64,000 nt of DNA from Armatimonadetes bacterium 55-13 (GCA_001898035.1 MKRX01000026.1:41367-105366), one strand, 5' to 3'. Counted from the first letter of the stretch, positions 25,378-34,277 are shown. The notes: a model not told the origin generated them from the letters alone. Made by a program: numbers and translations.

Positions 25378-26379
25378 TTACCGGACACTCAGAACAGCGT
25401 GTTTGATGCGCTTGCGCTGCCAGGTGTAAACGATGTGCACCAGGCCGTCTTTGGATTGGATAAGAGAAGGGTACGAGTATTCGCCAGGATCACTTTCCAG
25501 AGTGACTACGGGCGTCCAGGTCTGGGCGTCGATGGAGACGGCGACGCACAACGGAGTGCGTCCGCTTGGCGTGTTGTTGTAAACCAAGAGATGACGACCG
25601 TCTTTGAGGGTGATGGCGTCGCAACCGGAGTTGGGGTTAGGGACGTTGGTTAAGGACATTGGCCCCCAAGTTTTGCCATGATCGCCCGAGTCGATCGAAA
25701 AGACGCGGCCCTGCTGGGTGCGGCCCACCGCTCGAAGGCGACCGTCGGGAAGCGTCAAAAACGATGGCTGGATGGCCCCAATAGCTTTGCCGTCATTCAC
25801 GACGGCTCCTTTGGTCCACGTCTTACCGAAGTCTTTGGTGAATTCGAAATGCACGCGCCAGCCTTGATCTTCCGTACTTGAAGGGCAGATAAGGGTGTGG
25901 TCGGGCAGTTCCAAGGGCTTGTTCTTGATCGGCCCATAGATGCCTTCTGGAAGCCTGGTCGGCTTCGACCACGTCACGCCGTCATCCTGAGACGTGGTGA
26001 GCATTCCCCACCAGGTTTGAGGTCCCGTTCCAACTTTGTAGAAGAGCAGAATGGGCCCGCCGGTGGGTTGGAAGAGGACGGGGTTGTAGCAGGGGCGGCG
26101 CTCGCCGTTGGGATCGAATCCGAGAGCGACTTCCTTGGGCGTGGTCCACTGATCTGCCTTCAACTCGGAGAGATAGACTCCCACATCGGGATGACCCTCC
26201 GCCGTGCCGCCAAACCAGGAGGCCAAGATCTTGCCGGTCGAAGTTTGTACGATTGTGGCGGCGTGACAGGACGGGAACGGCGCGGTTTGGTAGATAAAAT
26301 CCGAGCGCATCAGCTTGACCGAGTGGTCCTTCCCTGCAAGGAGAAGGACGAGAGCAATCGAGCCTACCATGGCGAACAA
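25378..26379 (-). CDS. exported sialidase-fold (BNR repeat) protein
   Basis: A 333-residue six-bladed propeller protein with a hydrophobic N-terminus. Asp-box-like repeats are visible: SQDDGVTWSKP, TKDFGKTWTKG, SGDHGKTWGPM. The stretches FPSCHAATIVQT..GKILASWFGGT and PNPNSGCDAITLKDGRHLLVYN are typical of the BNR_2 sialidase-like family found in bacteria and plants. Many members are annotated exo-alpha-sialidase, but the family also includes other activities and the classic FRIP motif is not seen, so substrate is open. It is divergent from the GH29 fucosidase across 160 bp, a pairing that suggests a common glycan. Confidence 0.8.
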   Translation of the reverse strand: MFAMVGSIALVLLLAGKDHSVKLMRSDFIYQTAPFPSCHAATIVQTSTGKILASWFGGTAEGHPDVGVYLSELKADQWTTPKEVALGFDPNGERRPCYNPVLFQPTGGPILLFYKVGTGPQTWWGMLTTSQDDGVTWSKPTRLPEGIYGPIKNKPLELPDHTLICPSSTEDQGWRVHFEFTKDFGKTWTKGAVVNDGKAIGAIQPSFLTLPDGRLRAVGRTQQGRVFSIDSGDHGKTWGPMSLTNVPNPNSGCDAITLKDGRHLLVYNNTPSGRTPLCVAVSIDAQTWTPVVTLESDPGEYSYPSLIQSKDGLVHIVYTWQRKRIKHAVLSVR

Positions 26380-26541
26380 TTTGGCACATAGCAGTTTGGT
26401 CGTTTCGACGGCGTGTCTAGCTAAGCAAGTTCGTAACGAATTTCAGAAGACCCTTTTGAAATGCTCGCCATGTTAGAGAGATCGAACACAGGTATATGTC
26501 CACATAGCGCTACCTTAACTTAAAGCCACGAGGTTTATTGA
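26380..26541. promoter_or_regulatory. divergent intergenic region, sialidase-fold / fucosidase
   Basis: 162 bases between divergent starts, A/T-richer than the genes. GAGG at 26529-26532 is a plausible ribosome site for the fucosidase ATG at 26542. No clear operator palindrome was found. Confidence 0.35.
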
Positions 26542-28104
26542 ATGCTTGCCCTACTCACCCTAATGACCACCCTACATTTCGAACCGACTTGGGAGTCTTT
26601 GCAGACCGGCTACAAGACGCCTGAGTGGTTCCGGGACGCCAAGTTTGGAATTTGGGCGCATTGGGGACCGCAGTGTCAGCCCGAACGTGGCGACTGGTAC
26701 GCCAGAGAAATGTATCTGCCGGGGACCCGCGCGTATCGCGATCACAAGGAGCGCTACGGTCCTAACTCCCGCACGGGATTCATGGACGTCATTCACGAGT
26801 GGCATGCCGAACGTTGGGACCCGGACCAATTGTTAGGCTTGTACAAAGCTGCGGGAGCCCAATACTTCGTGGCTTTAGCCAACCACCACGATAACTTCGA
26901 CCTATGGAACAGTAAATATCAGCCGTGGAACTCCGTCCGCGTCGGTCCTAAGAAAGACCTTATCGGCGGATGGGCCAAAGCCGCGCGAAAAGTTGGGCTT
27001 CGCTTCGGCGTAAGCGTTCATGCGGCTCACGCCTGGAGCTGGTACGAACCCGCCCAAGGCGCCGATCCCGACGGTCTGTATCAGGGCATGAGTTACGACG
27101 GCACGTGGACTAAAGCGGATGGAGTTGGCAAATGGTGGGAAGGGTTGGACCCTCAGGATCTCTATGCCCAAAACCACACGCCCGCTCCGAACTTCATGGA
27201 TGGCGGTTCCATCCACGCTCGTTGGAATTGGGGAAATGGGATATCGAGGCCCACGGATGCCTACATTGAGAAGTTCGTCAATCGGACCAACGACCTCGTT
27301 GATACCTACCGTCCCGACCTGCTCTACTTCGACGACACCGCGCTCCCTTTTTCACAGATTTCCGACGCGGGCCTCCGGATTGCCGCCCACTACTACAACT
27401 CAAATATGGCTTGGCATAAGGGCAAAAACGAGGCGGTGCTCAACGGCAAGATTCTGACTCCAGAACAAAGGAAAGCGATGGTGTGGGACATCGAACGGGG
27501 ACAGAGCAACATCATCGAACCATTGCCCTGGCAAACCGATACGTGCATCGGTTCATGGCACTATGACCGGGCGATTTACGAACGTCACGGCTATAAGAGC
27601 TCGAAAACGGTTATCCAAACATTGGCCGACGTCGTGAGCAAGAATGGCAACCTCCTCTTGAGCGTTCCGGTGCGCGGAGACGGCTCGCTGGACGATCAGG
27701 AATTGAAGATCGTCCAAGAGATTGGGGCTTGGATGAAAGTGAACAAAGAGGCAATCTTTGGCACTCGACCTTGGAAAGTAGCGGGAGAAGGTCCCGCCTT
27801 TGACAGCGCCGCTCCCCTGAAAGCGCAAGGCTTTAATGAAGGTTCGAACAAGCCGTTTACCGCGGAAGACAAGCGATTTACTCAAAAGGGCAAGACACTG
27901 TACGTCATCGTCTTAGGAAAGCCCTCTGGCGAAGTCCGCATCTCTAGCCTAGGCAAGGCGAAAGGGCTTCTGGAGAAGCCCATTCGTTCGGTCAAGATGC
28001 TTGGTTCGAAGATCAAGCCAACTTTCACTTGGAACCAAGACGCCTTGATTATCCAAGCCACCGGCGAGGGTAACGAGGTGGCCACGGTGTTCAAGTTGGA
28101 ATAG
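26542..28104 (+). CDS. GH29 alpha-L-fucosidase
   Basis: A 520-residue glycoside hydrolase that should release alpha-linked L-fucose. The N-terminus WFRDAKFGIWAHWGPQ is the standard GH29 beta-1 motif. FVALANHHDNFDLWNSKYQPWNS and the catalytic LLYFDDT (nucleophile Asp264 or 265) are intact. The barrel covers about 15-380 and a beta-sandwich the remainder. The signal peptide is short and weak (MLALLTLMTTLHF), so export is likely but not certain. It ends one base from the convergent CE7 esterase gene. Confidence 0.9.
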   Translation: MLALLTLMTTLHFEPTWESLQTGYKTPEWFRDAKFGIWAHWGPQCQPERGDWYAREMYLPGTRAYRDHKERYGPNSRTGFMDVIHEWHAERWDPDQLLGLYKAAGAQYFVALANHHDNFDLWNSKYQPWNSVRVGPKKDLIGGWAKAARKVGLRFGVSVHAAHAWSWYEPAQGADPDGLYQGMSYDGTWTKADGVGKWWEGLDPQDLYAQNHTPAPNFMDGGSIHARWNWGNGISRPTDAYIEKFVNRTNDLVDTYRPDLLYFDDTALPFSQISDAGLRIAAHYYNSNMAWHKGKNEAVLNGKILTPEQRKAMVWDIERGQSNIIEPLPWQTDTCIGSWHYDRAIYERHGYKSSKTVIQTLADVVSKNGNLLLSVPVRGDGSLDDQELKIVQEIGAWMKVNKEAIFGTRPWKVAGEGPAFDSAAPLKAQGFNEGSNKPFTAEDKRFTQKGKTLYVIVLGKPSGEVRISSLGKAKGLLEKPIRSVKMLGSKIKPTFTWNQDALIIQATGEGNEVATVFKLE

Positions 28105-28105
28105 G

Positions 28106-29068
28106 TTACAGACCTCGGATGGTTTCCAACATCCGGTCGTTGAAGCCGGGAAGGCCTTCGTGAGTGTAGTCGGGGTAGATCACCACTTCCTTCTTGCTTT
28201 GGATCTTGTTGAAGGCGGCGAACTGGGTGGAGGGGGGACAGATGTCGTCCATCAGTCCGGTGGCCATGACGACCTCGGCGCGGATTCGGGGAGCCAGGTG
28301 CTGGATATCGATGTAGCCCATCTTGTTCCAGAACCAGTCCTCGCGTTCGTGGCGCGGATCGAACATTCGGAAGTAGTCGCGCAGAGCTTGGTAGGCGCTT
28401 TTGGCAAGGTCCATTTCCCAGACGCGCTTCCAATCGCAGAGGAAGGGATAGACCGGGAAAGCCATCTTGATGCGCGGCTCAAGGGCGGCGCAGGCCAAGG
28501 TGAGGGCTCCGCCTTGGGACCAACCGGAGGCGATGACGCGGTCGGGATCGACCTCGGGCATGTCCATCAGGATTCCGGCGGCTTGGGCGGTGTCCAAATA
28601 GATTTGGCGGTAGAGAAGCTTGTCAGGGTCCGGGTCGTCGACGCCTCGGATGATGTGACCGTAAAAGGTGGTGCCTCGGTAGCCGCCCAATTCTTCGGAG
28701 GGGCCACCCTGTCCGCGAACGTCAAGGGCCAAGACGGAGAACCCTTCGGCGACCAAGCCGAGTTTGTCGCTCCATTCGCCGCTGTGCCAGGAGTAGCCGT
28801 GGAACAAGACAGCGCCGGGATGGGGGCCCTCCACATGCTTGGGGCGGAGGTATTTGGCGTGGAGTCGGGAGCCGCCGACGCCGGTGAACCAGAGGTCAAA
28901 GCACTCGGCGATGGGAGATTGGAACCAGGCGAGTTCCATGGTGATTTGCGGATCGACGCGACGCATCTCTTCGAGCGCACGGTTCCAGTAGGCATCGAAG
29001 TCGTCGGGCCGTGGGTTCCGGCCCTGATAAGCGTAGAGCTCTTCGAGAGGAAGGTCGATCTGTGGCAT
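28106..29068 (-). CDS. CE7 acetyl-xylan esterase / cephalosporin-C deacetylase family
   Basis: A 320-residue alpha/beta-hydrolase without a signal peptide, so probably cytosolic. Catalytic Ser184 in SGWSQGG, Asp in GLMDDICPPS and His in YTHEGLPGF give the full triad; the family-specific RGQGG motif is at 118-122 and HGYSWHSGEW near 90. CE7 enzymes remove acetyl groups from short xylo-oligosaccharides and other acetylated small molecules, and work inside the cell as hexamers. Length is the family norm. Convergent with the fucosidase, divergent from the aldehyde dehydrogenase. Confidence 0.9.
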   Translation of the reverse strand: MPQIDLPLEELYAYQGRNPRPDDFDAYWNRALEEMRRVDPQITMELAWFQSPIAECFDLWFTGVGGSRLHAKYLRPKHVEGPHPGAVLFHGYSWHSGEWSDKLGLVAEGFSVLALDVRGQGGPSEELGGYRGTTFYGHIIRGVDDPDPDKLLYRQIYLDTAQAAGILMDMPEVDPDRVIASGWSQGGALTLACAALEPRIKMAFPVYPFLCDWKRVWEMDLAKSAYQALRDYFRMFDPRHEREDWFWNKMGYIDIQHLAPRIRAEVVMATGLMDDICPPSTQFAAFNKIQSKKEVVIYPDYTHEGLPGFNDRMLETIRGL

Positions 29069-29272
29069 GGTTAGGGCCGGAGTTTAGCCGATCCTTTAGT
29101 GCAGGTGTAACAAGCCTTCGGCGGCGTATCTCCAACTTTGGAAGCGATTGCAAAGGAGCCTCTGAGGTGAGAAGAAAATAGGCGACAATGGGTCTGGTAC
29201 TTTTGACTAAGGGGCACTTTAACCTTAGAAGCGTGTCGATTTCAATCAAACAATGTCAAACTATTTAAGCTC
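29069..29272. promoter_or_regulatory. divergent intergenic region, CE7 esterase / aldehyde dehydrogenase
   Basis: 204 bases without a credible gene. The dehydrogenase ATG at 29273 has no clear Shine-Dalgarno sequence; CTATTTAAG just upstream is A/T-rich. No operator was recognised. Confidence 0.3.
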
Positions 29273-30682
29273 ATGCGAAATGCTCTTCACTTGATCGCCG
29301 GTTCTCTCGTTGAAGGAGGATCGGGCGGCTTCGATTCTTTGAATCCCTCGGAGCCGACACAAATCGTGGCGAAGGCGCCGCTTGGAACGGACGCGGAAGT
29401 TGCCCTGGCGGTCAATGCCGCATCAGAAGCCTTCGAGAGTTGGCGAAAGACGCCGGGACCGGGGAAGGCGGAGCGGTTGTACGCTTGGGCAGAAGCGATT
29501 CAGGCTCGCGCAGCTGAACTGGCAGAGGCGATTGCGACGGAAGTCGGCAAGCCGATTGGCGAAGCCAAGGGCGAGGTCGGGCGCTGCGTCGCTATCCTTC
29601 GCTATTACGCGGGCGAACCGGTTCGACCGAGCGGGGATGTGATTCCTGGATTGGCGAACGGCATTCTCCAGTATTCCTTGCGCGAGCCTTTGGGAGTGGT
29701 GGGATTGATTACGCCCTGGAACTTCCCGATGGCGATTCCGCTTTGGAAGGCGGCCCCGGCACTGGCGATGGGCAACACGATTGTTTTGAAGCCTTCCGAA
29801 CACTCCGCCCTCTGCGCGCACCTTCTGGCCGAAACGGCAGTAGCCGCCGGATTGAAGGGTGAATTCAATGTGGTCCAGGGCGCGGGCCCGGCGGGCTCGG
29901 CGCTGGTTCAGCATCCGGACGTAAAGGCGATCAGCTTTACCGGTTCGGACGCAACTGGGGCGAAGATTTCGGTGGCCTGTGCGCAACTCAATAAGAAGTT
30001 CCAGACCGAGATGGGCGGCAAGAACGTGGCGATCGTTTTGGCCGACGCGGACCTCGCCCAAGCGGCGAACTTGGTGGCGGCAGGCGCCATGCGCTTTGCG
30101 GGCCAGAAGTGCACGGCCACGAGTCGGGTCGTGGTGGAATCTTCGGTCTCCGGAAAGTTCATCGAGGAGTTGAAGAAGGCGATCGACGGGCTTCCCGTTG
30201 GGAATCCTCTTGAGATGGCCACGGCGGTTGGTCCGGTGATCAACCAGGCATCCTACGACAAGCTCAATGCAGCCGTGAAACAGGGCGAGACGATTCACCA
30301 GGTTGCCGCGCCAAACACCGGCTACTTCGTGAGCCCTACCGTTTTGGGAGGCGTAGGGCCGGAGCATGACTTGGCGCAGAATGAATTGTTCGGTCCGGTT
30401 CTCACCTACCTGGAAGCGGGTTCGCTGGACGAGGCGCTGACGATTGCTAACCAGACTCGGTTTGGGCTCTCGGCTTCGCTTTGTACCCGAGACATTCGGG
30501 CGGCGCTGACCTACATCGATCGGATTCAGGCGGGCATGGTTCGAGTGAACGCGGATACGACGGGCGTCGATCCTCACGCGCCGTTCGGGGGCATGAAGGG
30601 CTCCAGCTCTGGCACTCGCGAGCAGGGCGCGGTGGCGAAGGACTTCTACACGCAGTACAAGACCGTCCAGATCAACCCCTAG
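29273..30682 (+). CDS. NAD(P)-dependent aldehyde dehydrogenase, candidate 2-oxoglutarate semialdehyde dehydrogenase
   Basis: A 469-residue ALDH-superfamily enzyme. GLITPWNFPMAIPLWKAAPA, FTGSDATG, catalytic Glu in TEMGGKNVA and Cys280 in FAGQKCTATSR are intact. The layout with ASEAFESWRKTPGPGKAERLY resembles 2-oxoglutarate semialdehyde dehydrogenases (KGSADH, YcbD-like) and succinate semialdehyde dehydrogenases. In hydroxyproline or L-arabinose oxidative catabolism this enzyme makes 2-oxoglutarate; the three other hydroxyproline enzymes are encoded at 34.9-38.0 kb. The specificity is inferred from that context rather than read from residues. Monocistronic, with a strong terminator directly downstream. 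Confidence 0.85.
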   Translation: MRNALHLIAGSLVEGGSGGFDSLNPSEPTQIVAKAPLGTDAEVALAVNAASEAFESWRKTPGPGKAERLYAWAEAIQARAAELAEAIATEVGKPIGEAKGEVGRCVAILRYYAGEPVRPSGDVIPGLANGILQYSLREPLGVVGLITPWNFPMAIPLWKAAPALAMGNTIVLKPSEHSALCAHLLAETAVAAGLKGEFNVVQGAGPAGSALVQHPDVKAISFTGSDATGAKISVACAQLNKKFQTEMGGKNVAIVLADADLAQAANLVAAGAMRFAGQKCTATSRVVVESSVSGKFIEELKKAIDGLPVGNPLEMATAVGPVINQASYDKLNAAVKQGETIHQVAAPNTGYFVSPTVLGGVGPEHDLAQNELFGPVLTYLEAGSLDEALTIANQTRFGLSASLCTRDIRAALTYIDRIQAGMVRVNADTTGVDPHAPFGGMKGSSSGTREQGAVAKDFYTQYKTVQINP

Positions 30683-30693
30683 TCGGTTGGTTG

Positions 30694-30736
30694 AAGCCGC
30701 CGGTCGTTCAAAAGAGCGACCGGCGGCTTTTTGTTT
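30694..30736 (+). terminator. rho-independent terminator of the aldehyde dehydrogenase gene
   Basis: A 13-bp stem (aagccgccggtcg/cgaccggcggctt) with a 10-base loop, followed by TTTGTTT, 12 bases after the stop codon. It lies between two convergent genes. Confidence 0.85.
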
Positions 30737-30742
30737 GAAGGG

Positions 30743-31063
30743 TTAGCTCTTCCCGAACAGTTTCAACCCGACGATGCCGCTGGCGATCAGGGCGATACAG
30801 ACCATCTTGGGCCAGTCCCTCGGTTCTCCCAGCAGGGTCATGCCCACCACAGCCGTGCCGACAGCGCCGATTCCGGTCCAAATGGCATAAGCGGTTCCTA
30901 CCGGTAGCTCTTTCAGGGCGAGAGAGAGAAGGCCGAAGCTGCCGAGGGCTAGGGCGATGGTGATGAGGGTGGGAACGGGTTTGGAGAAGCCGTCGCTCAG
31001 TTTGAGGCCGATTGCCCAGCCGACTTCCAATAATCCAGCAACGAAGAGATAGATCCAGGACAT
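30743..31063 (-). CDS. SMR-family guanidinium exporter (Gdx/SugE type)
   Basis: A 106-residue four-helix membrane protein of the small multidrug resistance family. WIYLFVAGLLEVGWAIGLK carries the essential Glu13, and LPVGTAYAIWTGIGAVGTAVVGM is the Gdx/SugE signature, distinct from EmrE-type drug exporters. Gdx proteins exchange guanidinium for protons as antiparallel dimers. The ATG at 31063 matches the family start and has AAGGAG 9 bases upstream; the longer frame back to 31156 would run through the riboswitch below. The riboswitch upstream supports guanidinium as the substrate. Confidence 0.92.
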   Translation of the reverse strand: MSWIYLFVAGLLEVGWAIGLKLSDGFSKPVPTLITIALALGSFGLLSLALKELPVGTAYAIWTGIGAVGTAVVGMTLLGEPRDWPKMVCIALIASGIVGLKLFGKS

Positions 31064-31087
31064 CTGAGACTCCTTGGGGTGGTCAAG

Positions 31088-31135
31088 GCGGGTCGTCCCA
31101 GCGTGAAAGAGAGCCGGTCTGCAGTCGTCCGCAGA
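31088..31135 (-). promoter_or_regulatory. guanidine-II (mini-ykkC) riboswitch candidate
   Basis: On the minus strand, immediately upstream of the Gdx gene, two small hairpins each present an ACGA loop, the hallmark (ACGR) of the guanidine-II class. Hairpin 1 (31135-31118) is tctgcgg-ACGA-ctgcaga, 7 bp with one G-U. Hairpin 2 (31102-31088) is gc-t-ggg-ACGA-ccc-gc, five pairs with one bulged T. The loops are about 32 bases apart, and the gene's AAGGAG lies about 10 bases past hairpin 2, so guanidine binding, which docks the two loops, could free the ribosome site. Found by eye; no covariance-model score is available. Confidence 0.8.
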
Positions 31136-31379
31136 GGCTCTTTGAGGGTACCCCAATCGTTAAGAAACGGCTAAGGACTTCGTGATTGCCCGTTTTGGCA
31201 TTATCCGTGCTAGGATACGAGGAACCTTGGTACCCACTTCGACATTCGGTCTCTTTGGAAGGGGATCTTAACCGGATTAATAACTTCGAGTTAACAGGGC
31301 CTTAAGGGAGCCTTAGCATGGCTCACCCAATATGAGGCGGTCGGACTGGTCGCAACGGGGCGATTGAGAAGAGGAACTT

Positions 31380-32276
31380 ATGAAACGAAATATCCGAGCG
31401 TTTACGCTTATTGAACTTTTGGTCGTGATCGCGATTATCGCGATTCTCGCGGCGATTCTTTTTCCGGTGTTTGCGCAAGCCAAAGTCGCGGCGAAGAAGT
31501 CGGCCTCTGTGTCGAACCTCAAGCAGATTGGTTTGGCTCACTTCATGTACATGGGCGACTATGACGACACGTTCGTGACCTCCTGGGCAAAGGGTTGGGT
31601 TGGCGACTGGTCGTTCTTCGTGCAGCCTTACATGAAGAACACTCAGATTCTCTTGGAGCCGCAGCGCACCATCAATCCAGCGTCTCTGGATTCGGTTTGC
31701 GGACCGTCGGCTAATGACGGCTATGGCACTTACTACCTCCTCCCGGGACAGCGAGACAATCCTACCGGCGAGAAGTCGCTTTGGGGCTACGGATTCAACA
31801 ACGGCGTCACTTGGAACGACAACCGCGGTTTGACCCGAGCGGTGGCCAACACGGTGAATCCGAACCAGACCATCGACGTCACCTTTGGCGGCGTGACGGT
31901 TCAGACCCAGGTTCACTCAACGACTCAGGTTGGAATCTCGCACACTTCGGTGGTTAGCCCTGCCGAGACGTTCATGATGGCGAACACCGGTGAGCCCCCT
32001 CGAAGCAGCATGTCGCTGGAAGCGATGTCTCCGGTCGGCGCTCCGGGCGCCCCGAACACGGCTTGTTTCCGCGCCACTCACCAGGGTCTCGCCTATGCGG
32101 GTGGAAATGGATTCCTGTTCTGCGACGGCCACGTGAAGTGGGAGAAGTACAACAGCACGCCGACGGGAACCGGATTCACCGGCGGACTTCCGATGATTAC
32201 CTCCAAGCCGTGCCGCTACTACAGCGCGCACGAGCCGGGCGAGAACTTCGAGAACTGCTCCACCGGCTGGAAGTAG
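31380..32276 (+). CDS. DUF1559-type pseudopilin
   Basis: A 298-residue protein beginning [19 protein letters not shown], a class III prepilin signal with Glu+5, followed by [15 protein letters not shown] and [22 protein letters not shown]. Near the C-terminus [13 protein letters not shown] is the H-X9-DG-type motif of the family. Such proteins are numerous in Armatimonadota and Planctomycetes, where they are thought to be assembled or displayed through a type II secretion/pilus-like system, but roles are largely unknown. The ATG has GAGG 10 bases upstream. It lies alone, with a strong terminator after it. Confidence 0.88.
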   Translation: MKRNIRAFTLIELLVVIAIIAILAAILFPVFAQAKVAAKKSASVSNLKQIGLAHFMYMGDYDDTFVTSWAKGWVGDWSFFVQPYMKNTQILLEPQRTINPASLDSVCGPSANDGYGTYYLLPGQRDNPTGEKSLWGYGFNNGVTWNDNRGLTRAVANTVNPNQTIDVTFGGVTVQTQVHSTTQVGISHTSVVSPAETFMMANTGEPPRSSMSLEAMSPVGAPGAPNTACFRATHQGLAYAGGNGFLFCDGHVKWEKYNSTPTGTGFTGGLPMITSKPCRYYSAHEPGENFENCSTGWK

Positions 32277-32293
32277 GTCCTCGAACCCGCAGT

Positions 32294-32335
32294 AACGGGG
32301 ACTGAGCCAAAGCTCAGTCCCCGTTTATTGCTTTT
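32294..32335 (+). terminator. rho-independent terminator of the pseudopilin gene
   Basis: A 14-bp stem (aacggggactgagc/gctcagtccccgtt) with a 4-base loop, followed by TATTGCTTTT, 17 bases after the stop codon. It also faces the end of the opposing lipoprotein gene. Confidence 0.85.
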
Positions 32336-32350
32336 AGGAACGACTATCCT

Positions 32351-33247
32351 TCAGCCTCCGATCGGAATGAAGTACACGGTGTCGGATGCCGGAAACACTC
32401 CGGGAACTCGGTAGAGTTTGCCATCCAACGTATAGCACCGGAAAATGCATCCCCCATCGACCGGCTCAGTGAACCAGAATCGTCCAGCAAGGTCCATTCG
32501 GATCATGGTGAAGGTTCCGGTGGCGAACGCCTCTGGGCTCGATCCGTCGAGATTCATCTTGTAGAGGGTGCTATTCCCTACCAATTCTTCATAGACAATC
32601 TTTTGCCCATCGGCCGAATACTCCAGTCCGATCTTATCGACGCCCGTGTTGGTGAGTTGCTCGACATTGTTGCCGTCTGGGTCCATGGTATAGACCTCAT
32701 CGTGACCACTTCGATCGCTCAAGAAGGCGATCTTGGTGTCGTCCATACTGAAAACCGGTAGACGATCATTGGCAGCGTTGGTGGTGAGCCGGGTGAGATT
32801 GCCCCCATCGATATCCATGCTGTAAATCTCGTTTTGGCCGTCTCGATCGCTTGAAAAGACGATTTTGGCAATGGTGTGCGCGCCCCGAGGATTTAGGTCG
32901 TTACCAGAATTGTTGGTCAAATTCGTCGGCGGCGTTTCCATGTCGTCATAACGAAAAATGTCCGGCCCCTGATCTTCGCTAACGTAGATGATCTTATTGA
33001 CCGCCATCGTGACATCCGGACTGTTCTGGAATCCCGCGCTGGGAGACATCTGGAGGGAGTCCGAATTCTGAGCGGAGAACGCCCAGAGTTGGGCCGGGGT
33101 ACCGGTGCTAACGAGAAAAATTCCCTGGGGGCTGATCGTGGCTTCGGACGATCCGTTGCCACCCCCGCCGCACCCGGCCATGGCCAAGGCTAATACTGAA
33201 AGGATTCCTGCTTTGATATTCATGCTCATCAATTTCTTTGATTTCAA
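32351..33247 (-). CDS. TolB-like PD40 propeller lipoprotein (copy 1)
   Basis: A 298-residue lipoprotein with lipobox LAMAGC and a Gly/Ser linker. The mature part is a beta-propeller of TolB/PD40 repeats (KIVFSSDRDGQNEIYSMDIDGGNLTRLT; KIAFLSDRSGHDEVYTMDPDGNNVEQLT). PD40 propellers usually mediate protein binding in the periplasm. The TTG at 33247 overlaps the upstream gene's TGA as TTGA; an ATG at 33229 would still keep a complete lipoprotein signal. It follows a paralogous gene on the same strand and looks like a tandem duplication. Function unknown. Confidence 0.75.
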   Translation of the reverse strand: MKSKKLMSMNIKAGILSVLALAMAGCGGGGNGSSEATISPQGIFLVSTGTPAQLWAFSAQNSDSLQMSPSAGFQNSPDVTMAVNKIIYVSEDQGPDIFRYDDMETPPTNLTNNSGNDLNPRGAHTIAKIVFSSDRDGQNEIYSMDIDGGNLTRLTTNAANDRLPVFSMDDTKIAFLSDRSGHDEVYTMDPDGNNVEQLTNTGVDKIGLEYSADGQKIVYEELVGNSTLYKMNLDGSSPEAFATGTFTMIRMDLAGRFWFTEPVDGGCIFRCYTLDGKLYRVPGVFPASDTVYFIPIGG

Positions 33248-34116
33248 GGTTTGTAAGTGATTCGGTGAACGTCGGCCAGATCCTCGACTTCGGAAACGGT
33301 TGTGATGCTCCCGTTGGTGTAGCTCATCTTCCTGAGTTCAGAGGTCAGGGCCAAGAACTCCACCCAATAAAAGACCTCATCATCGCCAAGGCGGACGTTG
33401 AAGCTATTGGTCGAGTAGTAGGAAATGCCGGTACCGTCGGCGTACGACGTAACCAGGCGTTGTTGGCCGCCGAGTTCGTGATAGAAGAGGTATCCGGTTG
33501 TGGGGCCAAATTCGACCGAAGCGACTTCGTAAAGTTCGTTGCTGATCTGAGTTTGATTGGCGCCATCTGAGTCCATCACATGGATCTGCTTCTCGCCCGA
33601 CTGATCGCTCACGTAAGCGATCCGTGTTCCCGCCGGATTGAAGGATGGACTGGTGTTACTTTCCGAGCCATTGGTCAATCGTTCCTGGTTCCCCCCGTCC
33701 GCATCCATATTATAGATAGATGGGTGAGAAGGCGCTTCGCTGACGTAAACGATCTTCGTTCCGCTCGGGTTAAAACGAGGCGAATAGTGATCGACGCTGT
33801 CGTTGGTCAGCTGAGCGCCCGTCCCGGTGTTGAAGTTGTGGGTCTTGATTTGCCAGTGGTTGCCATCGAAGATCGAATAGACCACGGTGTTGGTGGCAAG
33901 ACAGTAGTCCGGCTGTTTGCAGTCCAAACCGTTCTCATCGATCGATTTCACCGGATCGAGAGTGGTGCTGGTGATGCTGATGACGCCCGGATACCCGGTG
34001 GTCATGAGAAAACCAATACTATTCGATTGACTGTTGCTGCCCGAACTGCTTCCACTATTGCAGCCAACGCTGACCGCAATGAGTAATAAAATCCCCGCCC
34101 AGAATTTCAAATTCAA
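33244..34116 (-). CDS. TolB-like PD40 propeller lipoprotein (copy 2)
   Basis: A 290-residue lipoprotein with lipobox VSVGC followed by a Ser/Gly/Asn-rich linker. Propeller repeats are clear: TKIVYVSEAPSHPSIYNMDADGGNQERLTNGS and TRIAYVSDQSGEKQIHVMDSDGANQTQISN, allowing for the 20-residue limit these are the two best blades. It is a diverged paralogue of the following gene, with which it forms a two-gene operon. Partner and ligand unknown. Confidence 0.75.
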   Translation of the reverse strand: MNLKFWAGILLLIAVSVGCNSGSSSGSNSQSNSIGFLMTTGYPGVISITSTTLDPVKSIDENGLDCKQPDYCLATNTVVYSIFDGNHWQIKTHNFNTGTGAQLTNDSVDHYSPRFNPSGTKIVYVSEAPSHPSIYNMDADGGNQERLTNGSESNTSPSFNPAGTRIAYVSDQSGEKQIHVMDSDGANQTQISNELYEVASVEFGPTTGYLFYHELGGQQRLVTSYADGTGISYYSTNSFNVRLGDDEVFYWVEFLALTSELRKMSYTNGSITTVSEVEDLADVHRITYKP

Positions 34117-34260
34117 ATCTCCTCTGGCGATGACCGCCCGGCAAAATTGTCGGGTGGCGGAGGAGAAGACTCAGGTTCGAATGACTCAATTTCGAACCGT
34201 TTGTGGGTTACTGAAGATATGTTGCGTCTTTTGGGGCAAGATTTAGCCGTCGGTTAGGCG

Positions 34261-34266
34261 TATGAT
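34261..34266 (+). promoter_or_regulatory. candidate -10 element near the start of a secreted-protein gene
   Basis: TATGAT ends 11 bases before the ATG at 34278, and no Shine-Dalgarno sequence is present, so the transcript would have almost no leader. Confidence 0.3.
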
Positions 34267-34277
34267 CTCTTTCTAAG

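Noticed and set aside
29423-30577. 384-codon minus-strand frame opposite the aldehyde dehydrogenase
   Set aside because: Arg/His-rich shadow; the plus strand holds Cys280 and the NAD-binding motifs.
30743-31156. Longer start of the Gdx exporter at 31156
   Set aside because: It adds 31 residues with no counterpart in the family and runs through the riboswitch hairpins; ATG 31063 has a ribosome site.
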